DNA of 57,482 nt from Candidatus Omnitrophota bacterium (GCA_018812825.1 JAHJCJ010000012.1:1-57482), one strand, 5' to 3'; numbered from the stretch's first letter, positions 18,570-28,635 are shown. Notes: generated by a model not told the origin, from the letters alone. Numbers and translations: made by a program.

Positions 18570-20225
18570 ATGAATATTAATTGGAAGAAAATCAGGTTTT
18601 ACGTAAAGCTACACTGGTTAAAAGGTCTCCTTTTTATTTTCCTAACAGCTCTAGCCATATCTTTAATCTTTTTTATTACTATTGGCCTGCGCGCCTGGAA
18701 TGAAGCCGAATCTTACCTAAGGCAATCCCAGTTAGCCATGATCCCACTACAGCTATATCTGCAGATTATTATGGCTCTTATCTTCGGCTTTGTGTATACA
18801 TATCTAATGTATTGGCTATATTTTAAGCGCGGGGCCTCATCATTTTCTCAAACCAGCAAGAAATCCGTTTCCGGGGGAGATGTAGGTATAACCTGGGATG
18901 ATGTCATTGGGATGGATGAAGCTAAACAAGAAGCCTTAGAAGTAGTTAAGTTAATAACTGATCGCGTAAGCCTTCAGCGTATCGGAGGAAAAATTCTAAA
19001 AGGCATCCTTATGCTTGGCCCCCCCGGCTGTGGTAAGACTTACCTGGCTAAAGCAATCGCCACAGAAACTAAGCTTCCCTTTATCTCCATGTCAGGTTCG
19101 GAATTTGTAGAGATGTTTGTCGGAGTAGGGGCCGGAAGAGTACGTTCTTTGTTCAAACGGGCACAGCAACTGGCAGAGTTGGAAGGCGGTTGCATCATTT
19201 TTATTGATGAAATTGATGCTATAGGCGCACAACGTTCGATGGATCGCGGTTTCGGAGGAACCACTGAACATAATACCACCTTAAATCAACTGCTAGTCGA
19301 AATGGACGGCTTAAAAGATAAAGATTACAATATAGTTTTAATCGGCGCCACTAATGCTCCTGAAACTTACCTTGACCCGGCATTACTTAGGCCGGGAAGA
19401 TTTGACCGCAAGATTATTGTAGACAAACCCAACCTGGAGGACCGTGGCAAACTCTTTGCTTATTACTTGAAAAACGTAAAATATGACGCGCAAGATGTAA
19501 AGATTGACCGGCTGGCACGTATCACCGTAGGGCAAAGCCCGGCAGATATTGCCAATATAGTACGTGAGGCAGCCCTAATTACTGTGCGTAATCAAAATTC
19601 ATCAATCTCCATGAAAGAAATTGATGAAGCACGAGAAAGAATCGCCCTAGGCATAAAACGCAGGATAAAGTTAAGCGAGAAAGAAAAATGGCAAACCGCA
19701 TATCATGAAAGCGGCCATGCTATTACTACTTATCTGCTTGCCCCTTCTAAGGATGTATTTAAAATTACTATCACCCCGCGCGGCCCCACTGGTGGAGCAA
19801 CCTGGATTCCGGAAAGAGAAGATACTTTTATTGAAGATTCCAATGAAATGCTTAGTAAGATAAAGATCAGTCTGGGTTCATACGCTGCCGAAAAAATCAA
19901 GTATAATGCGACAACCTCGGGCGTATACGGAGACTTTTCCAGTGCTATGCATCTTGCCCACAATATGGTTTGGGTCTTCGGTATGGGCAAAAGCGGTCTT
20001 TTAGGAAACTGGGAGATTGTTAATAAGGCCTCCGAAGATGTTAAGGCTAAACTTGATGCTGATGTGCAAGACATATTGCATACCTGCCTTATTGAAGTAA
20101 CCGCGCTGCTTAAAAAAGAAGAACCCCTCTTGGACCGATTAGCCAAAGAACTGGTAGCAAAAGATGAACTTAATTATGATGAAATCGAAGCTATCTTCAA
20201 AGAGTTTGGCAAAAGCCGCCCTTAA
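18570..20225 (+). CDS. FtsH-like AAA+ zinc metalloprotease with short inter-TM region
   Basis: GPPGCGKTYLAKAIA, FVGVGAGRVRSLF, IIFIDEIDAIG, HESGH, SGVYGDFSSA; two N-terminal TMs with a short loop. Confidence 0.93.
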   Translation: MNINWKKIRFYVKLHWLKGLLFIFLTALAISLIFFITIGLRAWNEAESYLRQSQLAMIPLQLYLQIIMALIFGFVYTYLMYWLYFKRGASSFSQTSKKSVSGGDVGITWDDVIGMDEAKQEALEVVKLITDRVSLQRIGGKILKGILMLGPPGCGKTYLAKAIATETKLPFISMSGSEFVEMFVGVGAGRVRSLFKRAQQLAELEGGCIIFIDEIDAIGAQRSMDRGFGGTTEHNTTLNQLLVEMDGLKDKDYNIVLIGATNAPETYLDPALLRPGRFDRKIIVDKPNLEDRGKLFAYYLKNVKYDAQDVKIDRLARITVGQSPADIANIVREAALITVRNQNSSISMKEIDEARERIALGIKRRIKLSEKEKWQTAYHESGHAITTYLLAPSKDVFKITITPRGPTGGATWIPEREDTFIEDSNEMLSKIKISLGSYAAEKIKYNATTSGVYGDFSSAMHLAHNMVWVFGMGKSGLLGNWEIVNKASEDVKAKLDADVQDILHTCLIEVTALLKKEEPLLDRLAKELVAKDELNYDEIEAIFKEFGKSRP

Positions 20226-21066
20226 ACTGATCCCCCTTATTTTATTTTTATCCGCCTGCTCATCCTCTACCAGTCCGTCATTCTTAAAAGAAAATATCCC
20301 TAAAGCAGTTAAAGATATCTGTAAAAAAGAATACCAGCTTGATGTTATAACCAACCTGACAGGGCGCACCTTTTGGGTGTATATGCCGCTTGAGAACATA
20401 ATAAGCAAGTCTGCCAAACCGGAAAAATACATTGAAAGGTTCCTGGTTGAAGACAGAAATAACCAGCTTGACGAAAGAATCTTGAGGGTCAGTTATTTTA
20501 TCAAACCTGTTGAGGAAACAGAAAAACAACAGGATATGTCATTGGATAAATCCGTAAATACAAAGATCTTTAACGTATTGCAGGTTATCCGCAGGGTACT
20601 TTTTAGCATGGATAATAGGGAGACCGAGAAAAACCCTCTGTTCTTCTGTGTTATTACCGCGGATATCGCAAACGGTTTTGAATTAAAACAGATTTTTCAT
20701 TGCTTAGACTTAAAGAAAATATCCTATGGTTTCATTTCTCAGACCGAATTCCAACACCGTATTGTCCAGAATACGGGAGTTTCCTCGCAGATTATCGGAG
20801 ATAAAGAAGGCAGGCATTTAATTTACCATGATATAACTTTGGAGGAATTCCTGGCTGATCAGATCCAAGGCCGCATAAGAATGAAATTCCAGAAACCAGA
20901 GGTAGGAAAGAATGTGGATATTGACCGGGAGGTCTTAAAAATAGTTTCCCTTACTTTGAATACTTACACATTTAAAGATTTTACTCTTGTAGAAATGACC
21001 AATTTAGTAACTGGGACAAAGGTCATTCTTAACCAGGCAGCTGTGTCTGCCGGACCTAAAGAGTAG
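20164..21066 (+). CDS. Putative lipoprotein overlapping ftsH-like 3' end
   Basis: LKLIPLILFLSACSSS lipobox; ORF overlaps the upstream gene by about 60 nt. Confidence 0.75.
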   Translation: MNLIMMKSKLSSKSLAKAALKLIPLILFLSACSSSTSPSFLKENIPKAVKDICKKEYQLDVITNLTGRTFWVYMPLENIISKSAKPEKYIERFLVEDRNNQLDERILRVSYFIKPVEETEKQQDMSLDKSVNTKIFNVLQVIRRVLFSMDNRETEKNPLFFCVITADIANGFELKQIFHCLDLKKISYGFISQTEFQHRIVQNTGVSSQIIGDKEGRHLIYHDITLEEFLADQIQGRIRMKFQKPEVGKNVDIDREVLKIVSLTLNTYTFKDFTLVEMTNLVTGTKVILNQAAVSAGPKE

Positions 21067-21664
21067 AAACCGATACCTTCTTAACTCTTGATTTTATCTT
21101 TTCCGCTAAAAATAATTTAATTGCCTGAGGATATAGCCTGTGTTCTAAGTCATGAATTCTTTTCTCAAGCGAAGCCAAAGTATCGCTACTTCTGATTTTT
21201 ACCTGCTTCTGTAAAATAACCGGCCCATGGTCCATCTTTTCATCGACAAAATGCACTGTTACTCCAGTAAAAGAAGCTTTATAATCAAGGGCGTCTTTTA
21301 TGGCATGCGCACCCTTAAACGCAGGGAGCAACGACGGATGGATATTTAAAATGCGCTTACGGTATTGTTTAACAAAAGTTGGGCTGAGTATACGCATGAA
21401 CCCGGCTAATGCAATTAAGTCTATGCTATAGCTCTTTAATCTATGGATTATCGCTCTCTCAAAATCAAGGCGATTAGCGAAGTCTTCACGCCTGGCTAAA
21501 ATAACCTGCACTTTTGCCTTTTGCGCGCGCTTAATTACAAAAGCCTCTGGCTTATCGCAAACCAAAATCACTAATTTAACCTTGACCTTGGATTGCTTTA
21601 TTGCTTCAACAATCGCCGAAAAATTACTTCCGTTCCCTGAGGCAAATATGGCTAAATTCATCAT
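21056..21664 (-). CDS. purN: Phosphoribosylglycinamide formyltransferase
   Basis: LAIFASGNGSNFSAIVEAI, NIHPSLLPAFKGAHAIKDAL, VTVHFVDEKMDHGPVI. Confidence 0.96.
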   Translation of the reverse strand: MMNLAIFASGNGSNFSAIVEAIKQSKVKVKLVILVCDKPEAFVIKRAQKAKVQVILARREDFANRLDFERAIIHRLKSYSIDLIALAGFMRILSPTFVKQYRKRILNIHPSLLPAFKGAHAIKDALDYKASFTGVTVHFVDEKMDHGPVILQKQVKIRSSDTLASLEKRIHDLEHRLYPQAIKLFLAEKIKSRVKKVSVSTL

Positions 21665-22446
21665 CTTATCCTTATGGTCTTAGCAGGACAAACCTTAACA
21701 CACTCGTTACAAGAAGTACATTTACGATAATCAATTACTGCCAAGTTATCTATTATATGAATAGCGTCAAATTTACATGCCTTTTCGCATAATCTACAAG
21801 CAATACAACCTACAGGACAGATAGCTTTTACATCTCTGCCTAAATCGTGCGAACTACAAGACACATACACACTGCTAGATACAGATACAAGCGAAAACAA
21901 TTTCTTGGGACAAGCCAATACGCATTTATTGCATGAAAGACACTTAATTTTATCTACCACTGGCAAGGACTCCACAGACATGCTAATAGCGCCAAAAGGA
22001 CAAACCTTTTGACAGGTACCAAAACCCAAACAAGAAAACACACAGGTTTTCTGTCCACCTAAAACTAAATTTGCCGCAATACAATCATTAAGTCCGCTAT
22101 ATAAATATTTATCTTTTATTTTCAGGCCGCCGTTACAATGCAAGGTAGCTATCTTTTTAGTTTGTTTTTCTAGTGCAAGTCCCATCAAGCGAGCAATCTT
22201 CTCCTTGGCTTCGTCACTACACACCCGGCAGCCATCTATAACGCTCTTGCCGCTAAGCAAACTCTCAGCAAAACCAAAACAACCGGGATTTCCACATGCC
22301 CCACAGTTTGATCCGGGAAGAAGATGTTGTACCTCTTCTAATCTTGGATTGGCCTGAACAGCTAACTTCTTTGATGCGATAGCTAAGCCCACTCCGAATA
22401 GCAAACCTAAAAAACCTAAAACTAGTATAGCGCTTAATATTTCCAT
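21661..22446 (-). CDS. rnfB: Electron transport complex subunit RnfB
   Basis: LLPGSNCGACGNPGCFGFAESL Fe-S motif plus ferredoxin-type CxxCxxCxxxCP clusters; operon context. Confidence 0.93.
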   Translation of the reverse strand: MEILSAILVLGFLGLLFGVGLAIASKKLAVQANPRLEEVQHLLPGSNCGACGNPGCFGFAESLLSGKSVIDGCRVCSDEAKEKIARLMGLALEKQTKKIATLHCNGGLKIKDKYLYSGLNDCIAANLVLGGQKTCVFSCLGFGTCQKVCPFGAISMSVESLPVVDKIKCLSCNKCVLACPKKLFSLVSVSSSVYVSCSSHDLGRDVKAICPVGCIACRLCEKACKFDAIHIIDNLAVIDYRKCTSCNECVKVCPAKTIRIR

Positions 22447-22590
22447 TAAATGAGCGCATAACTTACGAACACGAAAGCGTGAGTAAGTTATTGTGCGAAT
22501 TTGAGCACCATTATGCTCTTGTTTAGCGAAATCCCGAGCGTGCGAAAAAATTCCAAAGGAATTTTTAAGCGTTTACGCGAGGGATTGTTC

Positions 22591-23199
22591 CTAAAAATTA
22601 AACCCGCTAAAACCCATAAAACTTAAACTTAAGATCGAAGCAATAATAAACGCCAGGGGGAAATCCTTAAAAGCCTTTGGGACATTGCAAAGCTCAAGCC
22701 TCTCCCTTATCCCAGACATTAAAAGCATTGCCAAGGTATAGCCTAAACCAACGCATACCCCCTGAAAAACAGAATAGTAAAAACTTCCCGCAACTTGCTT
22801 GTCGTTTGCAAAAAACATATCTATATTTAATACCGCCACCCCTAATACAGCGCAGTTTACGGTAATTAAAGGTAGATAAATTCCGAAGGCCCGATACAAC
22901 TGCGGACTCACCTTCCTAATAACCATCTCTACAAACTGCACAAAGGTGGCAATAACTAAAATAAAAGAAATGGTACGCAGATAAGTAAGATTAAACGGCA
23001 AAAGCAAGAAACGGTAAACAAGCCAAGTAATAGCAGAAGAGGTAACGATAACAAACATTACCGCAAAGCTCATTGCCAACGCCGGCTTTGTCTCTTTAGA
23101 AATAGCAATAAAAGAACATATGCCTAAAAAACGCGAAAGAATTACATTGTAAATAAATACCGCAGAAATAAATATGGTTAACAGTTCTTGTAAATTCAT
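22591..23199 (-). CDS. rnfA: Electron transport complex subunit RnfA
   Basis: Multi-TM, YLPLITVNCAVLGVAVLN; operon context. Confidence 0.92.
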   Translation of the reverse strand: MNLQELLTIFISAVFIYNVILSRFLGICSFIAISKETKPALAMSFAVMFVIVTSSAITWLVYRFLLLPFNLTYLRTISFILVIATFVQFVEMVIRKVSPQLYRAFGIYLPLITVNCAVLGVAVLNIDMFFANDKQVAGSFYYSVFQGVCVGLGYTLAMLLMSGIRERLELCNVPKAFKDFPLAFIIASILSLSFMGFSGFNF

Positions 23200-23789
23200 G
23201 TCTTTTTATTGTTTAATAAATTAAAAAAACCCAATAATAAACCGATCACTAACAACGCTCCTGAAGGCATACCAAAAACAAACACCGGCTCAAAACCTTT
23301 AAAAAGAGTATACCCGAGTATCTGCCCGGAACCTAAAAACTCTCTTATAGCTGAAATAAGAATAAGCGCGAGAGTAAAACCTACCCCCATGCCCAAACCA
23401 TCGCAAAATGAACTAATTAAATTATTTTTACATGCGAAGGCTTCTGCGCGCCCCAAAACCATACAATTAACAACAATCAACGGTACATAAATACCTAGAG
23501 AACGATCTAATGCCGGGCTGTAAGCTTTCAAGCACAATTCAGCAATAGTAACAAACGTAGCAATAATTACTATATAACAAGGGATGCGAATCTTAGAGGG
23601 GATAAAATCCTTAATTAAAGAAACAATTAAACTTGAACCCAAAAGTACAAAAGTAGCAGCAATACCCATACCAATACCATTAACTACCGATACAGAAACT
23701 GCTAGCGTAGGGCACAAACCCAAAGCCAAAACGAAAGTAGCGTTTTCTTTAATTATGCCCTTAGTAAATTCTTTAACCAGGCTCTTCAT
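23196..23789 (-). CDS. rnfE: Electron transport complex subunit RnfE
   Basis: LGLCPTLAVSVSVVNGIGMG, YVPLIVVNCMVLGRAEAFA. Confidence 0.93.
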   Translation of the reverse strand: MKSLVKEFTKGIIKENATFVLALGLCPTLAVSVSVVNGIGMGIAATFVLLGSSLIVSLIKDFIPSKIRIPCYIVIIATFVTIAELCLKAYSPALDRSLGIYVPLIVVNCMVLGRAEAFACKNNLISSFCDGLGMGVGFTLALILISAIREFLGSGQILGYTLFKGFEPVFVFGMPSGALLVIGLLLGFFNLLNNKKT

Positions 23790-23840
23790 CCTTCGGCTCG
23801 CTTCCCTCTCTCAGGATAACCCCAAGTGCAATATCAAGGG

Positions 23841-24782
23841 TCATTTTGTTCCGTAAATTCTGCTTTTAGTATACCGATCAATAAAAGGCGTTGCCGCATT
23901 CATCATCAATATAGCATATGAGGCCCCTTCGGGGTAACCACCCCAAATACGGATAATTGCCGTAAACAGGCCACAACCTACACCAAATATAATTTGCCCT
24001 TTAGCCGTCAAAGGCGTAGCTACATAATCAGTAGCCATAAAAAATGCACCCAAGATTAGGCCTCCGCTTAATATATGGAACAACCAATCTCCGTGGAATA
24101 ACTGTTTAGCTCCAAATATATATACAAATATAGCAGTGGTAAAAATATAGGTTGCGGGAATATGCCAGGAAATGTAGCCTTTAAACAACAGAATTGCCGC
24201 TCCGATTAATAAAGCTAAAATACAAACTTCACCGATACAACCGCCACGTTTTCCCAAAAAAAGATCCAAATAAGAAAGATGCTCCAATATCTTACCTTCT
24301 TTAAGCGCAGCCAACGGGGTAGCAGAAGTCACCGCGTCAAAGCTAAATGGTTTAACAAAAGTGACCATATACTTAGGCCAAGAGGCCATAAGGAATACCC
24401 TGCCTACAAGCGCAGGGTTAAAAATATTCTGGCCCAGGCCGCCAAATACCTGTTTGCCGATAACAATAGAAAATATCGATCCCGCTATCGGCAGCCACAA
24501 TGGCACATTAGACGGAAGATTAAAAGCTAATAATATGCCGGTAATTACCGCAGAGCCATCTAAAACCGTAAACTTTTTCTTTGTCCATATCCCAAACACT
24601 GCTTCGGTAAATACTGCGGTAATAACCGCGACCAAAGTAACCCATAAAGCATCTAAGCCAAATATAATTACGCCGGCAGCCCCGGCAGGAATAAGGCTAA
24701 ACACCACTGTCCACATGATCCGGGGAACAGACCCCTGCTTATGGACATGTGGAGAACCAGAAACTATAAGGTTATTTCTCAC
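23841..24782 (-). CDS. rnfD: Electron transport complex subunit RnfD
   Basis: FGGLGQNIFNPALVGRVFL, DAVTSATPLAALKEG (covalent FMN motif). Confidence 0.94.
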   Translation of the reverse strand: MRNNLIVSGSPHVHKQGSVPRIMWTVVFSLIPAGAAGVIIFGLDALWVTLVAVITAVFTEAVFGIWTKKKFTVLDGSAVITGILLAFNLPSNVPLWLPIAGSIFSIVIGKQVFGGLGQNIFNPALVGRVFLMASWPKYMVTFVKPFSFDAVTSATPLAALKEGKILEHLSYLDLFLGKRGGCIGEVCILALLIGAAILLFKGYISWHIPATYIFTTAIFVYIFGAKQLFHGDWLFHILSGGLILGAFFMATDYVATPLTAKGQIIFGVGCGLFTAIIRIWGGYPEGASYAILMMNAATPFIDRYTKSRIYGTK

Positions 24783-25296
24783 TTTTTATTAACTCTTTTA
24801 TCTCTTGTGCCTTTTTAACCACTGAATTCATTATTGCTTTACTGGAAATCGTTGCCCCGGTAATTGCCTGTACTCCCGATAAACTTAACGCATCCTGGTT
24901 ATTAAACTGGCGGGTAAAGCTATTTTTCGTTACACGCATACCTAAGCCCGGAGTTTCATTTAAAGACATGACCTTTATAGCGCTGATTTTTCCATTAAGA
25001 AACATACCGGTTAAAGTTTTAATTACGCTAGAATAACCTTTACCATTGGCTGTAAAAACAAAACCTATTAAATTATCCTGAGTATCAACCGCCTTGTAAT
25101 ACAATTTTTCCTGACCTAGCTTTACCTCGGTAAACTTTGCGGCTTGAGGCATAACCTCTTTAAGCGCTGCCTGTTCTTCTGCCTGGGCTTGGGCAGCAAT
25201 CTTAGAACGGGTAAGTGTATTTACCCCAGCTAATAGTCCCGCGGCAATTATACAAATCAACGCTAAAATAAAACCGTAACGCGCCACCTCTTTCAT
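24772..25296 (-). CDS. rnfG: Electron transport complex subunit RnfG (FMN-binding)
   Basis: NETPGLGMRVTKNSFTRQF...VQAITGATISSKAI flavinylation motif. Confidence 0.93.
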   Translation of the reverse strand: MKEVARYGFILALICIIAAGLLAGVNTLTRSKIAAQAQAEEQAALKEVMPQAAKFTEVKLGQEKLYYKAVDTQDNLIGFVFTANGKGYSSVIKTLTGMFLNGKISAIKVMSLNETPGLGMRVTKNSFTRQFNNQDALSLSGVQAITGATISSKAIMNSVVKKAQEIKELIKSEK

Positions 25297-26561
25297 TTTG
25301 TTCCTTCTAATTTTGCCCTTTTAATCGTCTGCAACAACCTGCGGTTTGCCGGACAAACATAATTACATATGCCGCATTCAATACAATCGCTGGCTTTATA
25401 CTCTTTAACTAAATCCCATAATAATTTCTCAGAGGCTAAGTTAATTTGACAAGGCATAAGCCCAACCGGACAACCGCGTACACAGGCTGCGCAGCGTATA
25501 CAAGGAGTCTCTTCTATAGTTTCAGCTTCTTTTTCATTCATAAGCAACAGTCCGCCACTTGATTTAATTATGGGAACCTCATCTGTATATTGAGCAATAC
25601 CCATCATCGGCCCTCCAATAATAATCTTTGCCGGCTCTTCTTTAAGCGGACCGCAAAAATCAATTAAATTATTTATGGGGGTACCTAAGCGTACTAGTAG
25701 GTTTTTGGGATTTACCAGACAATTACCTGTAACTGTAACTAACCTCTCAATTAAAGGCTTACCTTTAAACACCGCTTCGTAAATCGCATAAATAGTAGCT
25801 ACATTCTGTACCAAAACACCGATATCAAAAGGAAGTTTGCCGCGAGGAACCTGTTTTCCTAAAATATTCTGAATTATTTGTTTTTCTCCGCCTTGCGGAT
25901 AATCTGATTTTAGAACCTTAACCTTGATCTTGGAAATCCTGGAAAATGCCTTTATCGCCTCCGGCTTATTATCCTCTATCCCAATATAAATATCCTTTAC
26001 CCCTAAACATCCGGCAATTAAAGTAACAACCTCTGCTATTTCTGCTGTTCTCTCTACCATCAGCCGAGCATCCGCAGTCAAATACGGTTCACATTCTGCG
26101 CCATTAATAATCAGGGTATCAAGCGGCTTAGGAGGGTTGAGTTTTACGTGAGTAGGAAAACTTGCCCCGCCCATACCTACTATACCGGCATCCAAAACAA
26201 TCTTCCTAATATCCGCAAGGCTAAGCTTATCTATTTCCTGCCGGCTTTTCAAACTAAAGGTTAACTCATCAGATTGGCTGTTGCCTTCTAAAATAATAGC
26301 CTTGGCCCTGCCTAAAACAGGATGCGGCCAATCCTGTATTGCGATAACCACGCCAGATATTGAAGCATGGATAGGCGCATAGACATTAGCCTGTATATTT
26401 GCAATCCTCTGACCAAGCTTGATCATATCGCCAACCTTGACCTCCGGGTTGCAGATCTTACCCAAGTGTTGGATTAAGGGCAGGTAAGCTTTAGAAGGAG
26501 GTGGCAATTTTTCAATCGCTTTATTTTCCGAATAATGTTTATTTTCCGCTAATTTAACCAT
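25293..26561 (-). CDS. rnfC: Electron transport complex subunit RnfC
   Basis: GIVGMGGASFPTHVKL, NGAECEPYLTADARLM, CIRCAACVRGCPVGLMP...CIECGICNYVCP. Confidence 0.95.
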   Translation of the reverse strand: MVKLAENKHYSENKAIEKLPPPSKAYLPLIQHLGKICNPEVKVGDMIKLGQRIANIQANVYAPIHASISGVVIAIQDWPHPVLGRAKAIILEGNSQSDELTFSLKSRQEIDKLSLADIRKIVLDAGIVGMGGASFPTHVKLNPPKPLDTLIINGAECEPYLTADARLMVERTAEIAEVVTLIAGCLGVKDIYIGIEDNKPEAIKAFSRISKIKVKVLKSDYPQGGEKQIIQNILGKQVPRGKLPFDIGVLVQNVATIYAIYEAVFKGKPLIERLVTVTGNCLVNPKNLLVRLGTPINNLIDFCGPLKEEPAKIIIGGPMMGIAQYTDEVPIIKSSGGLLLMNEKEAETIEETPCIRCAACVRGCPVGLMPCQINLASEKLLWDLVKEYKASDCIECGICNYVCPANRRLLQTIKRAKLEGTK

Positions 26562-27802
26562 GTTGCCTTTCGGTTAAAAAATAAATTTACTAAGCCAAGC
26601 AGGCTCAATAACACACCTACAATAATCAAAATTAATAAATGAGAGAATCTTTCCGCAAGCATACTGCTGACAAACATAAATAAAAGAAAACCCAAATGCA
26701 TAACTATTTCAAGAGAGCTAAATATCTTACCCAGCATATCATTATCGCTGACATTATGGATAATAGTATTTGAGGCAATCATAATCGGGGCAATAATTAA
26801 ACCTAAACATAAAGCCAGCAACGCAGCCAGGGCAAAATCGGGATAATTATATAGCCCCAGGGCAAAAATGTTCAACATTATACCGCTTAAAACCAACGAA
26901 ACAAAAATGACTTTATAATGTGCGATGCGTTGGCCGAATCTGCCGTAAACTAAAGAACCTAGAAATAGACCAATACCTAAAAACATCACTAAAAGCCCCA
27001 GGTCTTTAGTTGCCGAATGCAAGGTCTTTTGCACAAAGACAATAACCACCACATAAACCGCCCCTAATGCCGACCAAAGCGCAAAAATAATCCCGGCAGT
27101 AAAACGAATATCTTTCTTGTGGATAAAATAAACCACCCCCTCTTTGATCTCCTGGAATACCGATTTCCTAATCACCTCTATAATCTCCTGGCCTACCTTC
27201 TTAAAATCCATCGCTACCACAAACTTCTTGGAAATCATAAAAATGAGCGTGCCTGAAACTAAAAAACTCAAAGAATCGAGGTAAAAACCGCTTTTAGCAC
27301 CCAGCCACTCTACAAGTACCCCGCTTATTCCAAACCCCAGGATTGCCGCTATCATCCCTGTCGTGTTAACAAGGGAATTAGCAATAAGCAGATCCTTCTT
27401 ATCCACTAAATCCGGTATAATAGAGAGTTTCGCAGGCACAAAGAACCTACCAATGGAAAAAGTTATAAAAATCATTAGATACACCGAGGCTAAATTTTTT
27501 GTATAGAATAAAAATAATGGGATAGCCAAAACTAATAAACTGCGTAGGAAATCGCAGGCAAACATTGTCCTGCGCCTGTCCCAACGGTCCACATAAACCC
27601 CGGCCAAGGGGCCAATAATAAACACTGGAATTATGGTAAAAGAAAGGATTTTAGCAATCTGCAGAGTAGAGCCCGGGGCGCGCAGGTAGACGAAAGCAAT
27701 CAAAGCCATCTGACCCAGCCTATCTCCCAATTGCGAGATAATCTGTCCTAGCCATAACAGAAAAAAATTACGATTTCTCAATACTTCACGGAATCTAGCC
27801 AT
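26549..27802 (-). CDS. MFS transporter
   Basis: 417 aa, ~12 TM; LWLGQIISQLGDRLGQMAL, GPLAGVYVDRWDRRRTM. Confidence 0.88.
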   Translation of the reverse strand: MARFREVLRNRNFFLLWLGQIISQLGDRLGQMALIAFVYLRAPGSTLQIAKILSFTIIPVFIIGPLAGVYVDRWDRRRTMFACDFLRSLLVLAIPLFLFYTKNLASVYLMIFITFSIGRFFVPAKLSIIPDLVDKKDLLIANSLVNTTGMIAAILGFGISGVLVEWLGAKSGFYLDSLSFLVSGTLIFMISKKFVVAMDFKKVGQEIIEVIRKSVFQEIKEGVVYFIHKKDIRFTAGIIFALWSALGAVYVVVIVFVQKTLHSATKDLGLLVMFLGIGLFLGSLVYGRFGQRIAHYKVIFVSLVLSGIMLNIFALGLYNYPDFALAALLALCLGLIIAPIMIASNTIIHNVSDNDMLGKIFSSLEIVMHLGFLLFMFVSSMLAERFSHLLILIIVGVLLSLLGLVNLFFNRKATWLN

Positions 27803-27934
27803 AGATTAGTTTGTCTTCCTTCACCCGGCCTTATTGGAGAGGCCGGTGCGCGCTTCTGCGCAGTTGGCAAAGCCATAGGTTAGAAAACCATGGTTTGCCT
27901 TCCATTTGGCAAAGCCATAAAATTACCTAAATTA

Positions 27935-28007
27935 AGCCGATGAGTGGAATTGAACCACCGACCTTGACTTTACGAAAGTCCTGCTCTACCAACTGAGCTA
28001 CATCGGC
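27935..28007 (-). tRNA. tRNA-Thr (CGT)
   Basis: GCCGATGTAGCTCAGTTGGTAGAGCAGGACTTTCGTAAAGTCAAGGTCGGTGGTTCAATTCCACTCATCGGC; cloverleaf, anticodon CGT. Confidence 0.93.
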
Positions 28008-28194
28008 AATTTGCCCAACATTATACCAATTCCTGGATAATAGTCAATTACCCACTTAAACTTTGTCAAACCAAAGTAGAAATGCCATATTTTTTCTAAA
28101 GAACGCCTGTAAGAATTTCTTCGTTTGTTTACGTCTTGCGTAAACCTGGCAACCGAAACGCTCTCCAATTTTAGTTGCAAAGGTATAAAAAAGA

Positions 28195-28222
28195 TTGACA
28201 AACAAGCAATTCATGGTATATT
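28195..28222 (+). promoter_or_regulatory. Sigma-70-like promoter of csp1
   Basis: TTGACA - 16 nt - TATATT. Confidence 0.65.
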
Positions 28223-28283
28223 TAAAAGCAAGATAAGTTTATAGGAGAAGTAAAGAAATTGTTTAGTTTCAAGTACAAACCGC

Positions 28284-28337
28284 AAAATCAGAAAAAAGTC
28301 GGATCTATTTAGATTCGATTTTTTTCTGATTTTTTTT
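28284..28337 (+). terminator. Terminator-like hairpin in csp1 5' leader
   Basis: AAAATCAGAAAAAAGTCGGATCTATTTAGATTCGATTTTTTTCTGATTTTTTTT: long imperfect hairpin plus U-tract just before SD AAGGAGGTG. Confidence 0.75.
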
Positions 28338-28357
28338 AAGGAGGTGAGAATTAGAAA

Positions 28358-28558
28358 ATGGCAAAAGGTAAAGTAAAATGGTTCAGTAATCAAAAGGGTT
28401 ACGGCTTTGTTACTTCCGAAGATGGCAAAGATGTATTTATACATTTCAGCGCTATCACCGGAGAAGGCTATAAATCCTTAGCAGAGGGCGACGAAGTTGA
28501 ATTTGAGGTTACGCAAGGCCCAAAAGGCGACCAGGCAACTAACGTAAAAAAGGTATAA
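28358..28558 (+). CDS. Cold-shock protein (CspA family)
   Basis: [44 protein letters not shown]. Confidence 0.97.
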   Translation: MAKGKVKWFSNQKGYGFVTSEDGKDVFIHFSAITGEGYKSLAEGDEVEFEVTQGPKGDQATNVKKV

Positions 28559-28575
28559 GTTTACGTATAGAAGAG

Positions 28576-28624
28576 AAATTGGGGTGGGAGTTATTTTTTA
28601 GGAAAATAGCTCCCACCCCAATTT
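28576..28624 (+). terminator. Terminator after csp1
   Basis: AAATTGGGGTGGGAG...CTCCCACCCCAATTT long inverted repeat. Confidence 0.85.
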
Positions 28625-28635
28625 GTTTATTCAAA

